DNA from: an uncultured Cyanobium sp.
Lineage (GTDB): Bacteria; Cyanobacteriota; Cyanobacteriia; PCC-6307; Cyanobiaceae
Direction: 5' to 3'
Assembly (NCBI GenBank): GCA_937919075.1
Contig: CALFOF010000018.1
Location: 1 to 8,006 of the forward strand
Length of the DNA: 8,006 nt
Shown in pieces: positions 6,513-8,006 of this stretch. The notes under the pieces were generated by a model that worked only from the letters and a program-made list of their open reading frames with translations, did not search any database and was not told the DNA's origin. Every line of letters starts with the position of its first letter. Position 1 is the first letter of the stretch. The position numbers were made by a program, and so were the translations under genes.

Positions 6513-6528
6513 GGGTTGACAACAACCC
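6513..6528 (+). repeat. Short hairpin just upstream of the M3 peptidase start
   Basis: GGGTTG (6513-6518) and CAACCC (6523-6528) pair perfectly around ACAA, ending 14 bases before the ATG at 6543. It lies where a Shine-Dalgarno would be expected, and none is visible. A role in initiation or as an operator is inference. Another weak inverted repeat, AGCCG/CGGCT at 6481-6494, follows the ndhD stop. Confidence 0.35.
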
Positions 6529-6542
6529 CAAGCCCCCCGGCG

Positions 6543-8006
6543 ATGCCCACCACCCTCGAAGCTCCTGTGGCCCTGCTGGCCGGCGAGGGCCTGCCGGATT
6601 ACGCAGCGATCACGCCCGAGCAGGTCACCGCGCACATGCCCGGCCTGCTCGCTGAGCTCGATCAGCAGCTCAACCACTTGGAAGCAGACCTCACGGCCGC
6701 TCTTGAGGCTGGCGCTCCGCTGAGCTGGCAACAGGTGATGGGGCCGCTGCAACGGCTGGGCGAACGCCTGCGCTGGAGCTGGGGGGTGGTGAGCCACCTC
6801 AACGGCGTCTGCAACGGGCCGGAGCTGCGCAGCGCCCACGCGGGCCAGCAGGCGGCAGTCGTGGCCTTCGGCAGCCGCGTCGGGCAGAGCCGGGTGCTCT
6901 ACCGGGCGTTGGAATCCCTGCAAGCCAGCGACAGCCTCGATGGCACCCAGCAGCGCATCCTCGCCGCCGAACGGCGTGACATGGAGCTGCGCGGTGTGGG
7001 GCTCGATGGCAACGCCCAGGCCGCCTTCAACGCCACCACCCAGGAGCTGGCCGAACTCTCCACCCGCTTTGGCAACCAGCTGCTCGATGCCACCAACAGC
7101 TGGAGCCTGCTGCTCACCGAACCGGCCGAGGTGGAAGGGTTGCCCGAGAGCCTGCGCGGGCAACTGGCCCAGGCGGCACGCCAGGGCGATCACCCCGACG
7201 CCAGCAGCGCCGCAGGCCCCTGGTTGCTGGGTCTGGACATGCCGCGCTACGCCCCGTTCCTCAAATACAGCCAGCGCCGTGACCTGCGCGAGCGCCTCTA
7301 CAAGGCCCATGTGAGCCGGGCCTCCGGCGAGGAGGGCGGCAACGGGCCGTTGATCGAGCGGATTCTCACCCTGCGGCGCGAGCAGGCCCAGCGCCTGGGC
7401 TACGCCCATTGGGCCGATGTGAGCCTGGCCGCCAAGATGGCTGGCTCAGTGGAGGAGGTGGAGCAGCTGCTGGAGGATCTGCGCGCCGCCGCCCATCCCG
7501 TGGCCGTTCAGGAGCTGGCCGAGCTGCGCGCCTGCGCCACCCGCGCCGGAGCCCCTGAGGCCGAGGCGCTACGCGCCTGGGATGTGAGCTTCTGGGCGGA
7601 GGTGCGGCGGCAGGAAGCCTTTGCACTCGACAGCGAGGCGCTACGCCCCTGGTTTCCGCTGCCGCGTGTGCTGGATGGTCTGTTCGGACTTTGCAACCGG
7701 CTGTTCGGCATCCGCATCAGTGCCGCCGATGGCACGGCGCCGGTGTGGCATGCCGATGTGCGTTATTTCCGCGTCGATGACGCCGGCAGCGGCGAGCCGA
7801 TCGCGGCGTTCTTCCTCGACCCCTACAGCCGGCCCGACAGCAAGCGGGGCGGCGCCTGGATGGATGAATGCCTGGTGCGCAGCGTGGCGGAAGACGGCCG
7901 GCCGGTGCTGCCGGTGGCCTACCTGGTGTGCAACCAGAGCCCGCCGGTGGGAGAGACCCCCAGCCTGATGACCTTCGAGGAAGTGGAAACCCTCTTCCAC
8001 GAATTC
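6543..8006 (+). CDS. M3-family zinc oligopeptidase (oligopeptidase A / PrlC-like), cut by right window edge
   Basis: Cytosolic thimet-type metallopeptidase that cleaves short peptides, including signal-peptide remnants in the better-studied relatives. From ATG 6543 there are 488 codons without a stop, so the C-terminus is missing; M3 peptidases are usually about 680-700 residues. The N-terminal helical region carries family sequences such as LLTEPAEVEGLP, NGPLIERIL (267-275) and LGYAHWADVSLAAKMA (285-300). The stretch FFLDPYSRPDSKRGGAW (423-439) is the conserved segment ahead of the catalytic site. The last residues are ETLFHEF, the beginning of the zinc motif HEFGH: His486 and Glu487 are visible, while the second histidine and the later glutamate ligand lie beyond the edge. 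The start fits the family N-terminus (GLPDYAAITPEQV), although no Shine-Dalgarno is present. It lies 61 bp after ndhD in the same orientation. Oligopeptidase A versus dipeptidyl carboxypeptidase cannot be decided, so I give no symbol (prlC likely). Confidence 0.92.
   Translation, partial: MPTTLEAPVALLAGEGLPDYAAITPEQVTAHMPGLLAELDQQLNHLEADLTAALEAGAPLSWQQVMGPLQRLGERLRWSWGVVSHLNGVCNGPELRSAHAGQQAAVVAFGSRVGQSRVLYRALESLQASDSLDGTQQRILAAERRDMELRGVGLDGNAQAAFNATTQELAELSTRFGNQLLDATNSWSLLLTEPAEVEGLPESLRGQLAQAARQGDHPDASSAAGPWLLGLDMPRYAPFLKYSQRRDLRERLYKAHVSRASGEEGGNGPLIERILTLRREQAQRLGYAHWADVSLAAKMAGSVEEVEQLLEDLRAAAHPVAVQELAELRACATRAGAPEAEALRAWDVSFWAEVRRQEAFALDSEALRPWFPLPRVLDGLFGLCNRLFGIRISAADGTAPVWHADVRYFRVDDAGSGEPIAAFFLDPYSRPDSKRGGAWMDECLVRSVAEDGRPVLPVAYLVCNQSPPVGETPSLMTFEEVETLFHEF

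Noticed and set aside
6516..6521. TTGACA as a -35 box for the M3 peptidase gene
   Set aside because: The matching -10 would fall on the start codon, where the sequence is GC-rich and unlike TATAAT. The hexamer is better explained as part of the small hairpin.
6432..7409. Open frame (325 codons) on the minus strand opposite the ndhD end and the peptidase
   Set aside because: Antisense to conserved M3 peptidase sequence and spans the intergenic gap; no independent coding evidence.
7563..7652. 18-bp direct repeat (one mismatch) at 7563-7580 and 7635-7652 inside the M3 peptidase gene
   Set aside because: Both copies code for similar EALR-x-W segments that fit conserved family positions. With this GC-rich codon use, matching DNA is expected by chance.
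8001..8006. EcoRI site (GAATTC) exactly at the right end, suggesting a cloning junction
   Set aside because: The bases encode the Glu-Phe of the expected HEFGH motif in frame, so the sequence is natural; the window edge there is most likely coincidence.

Overview
The window looks like core chromosome of a high-GC picocyanobacterium of the Cyanobium / freshwater-brackish Synechococcus type. Three things suggest this: a cyanobacterial NDH-1 subunit (NdhD); a cyanobacterial-type threonyl-tRNA synthetase without the N-terminal TGS domain; and very GC-rich third codon positions. I also saw no HIP1 octamer (GCGATCGC) when reading by eye. The genus is an inference; no 16S rRNA or other taxonomic marker is present.

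Layout, left to right. (1) 516-1, minus strand: the N-terminal 172 codons of an exported protein with a clear signal peptide, cut by the left edge. Its base composition is about 51% GC, far below the neighbours. (2) 517-641: an AT-rich divergent spacer with an inverted repeat. (3) Five plus-strand genes follow: thrS (threonyl-tRNA synthetase), glk (Glk-family glucokinase), thrB (homoserine kinase), ndhD (proton-pumping NDH-1 subunit 4) and an M3-family zinc oligopeptidase. The oligopeptidase is cut by the right edge inside its HEXXH motif. The gaps are 64, 148, 165 and 61 bp.

How the genes relate: thrB makes O-phosphohomoserine, the direct precursor of threonine, and thrS loads threonine onto tRNA, so both act in threonine supply and use. 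glk feeds glucose into glycolysis or the oxidative pentose phosphate pathway. NdhD belongs to the thylakoid complex that returns electrons to plastoquinone in respiration and cyclic electron flow. The M3 peptidase degrades oligopeptides. They look like co-oriented housekeeping genes rather than one dedicated system.

I do not see a new defence, mobile or biosynthetic system here. The non-coding structure is the less ordinary part. A 16-bp inverted repeat straddles the glk stop codon (3594-3666). Eight bases later a run of nine heptamers arranged as alternating 14-mers begins (3674-3736), and one of its heptamer pairs recurs upstream of thrS (559-572). There are short perfect hairpins in the thrB-ndhD and ndhD-peptidase gaps. 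glk carries a Gly/Ala/Glu-rich insertion built on a 12-bp tandem duplication. Only thrB has a strong Shine-Dalgarno sequence.
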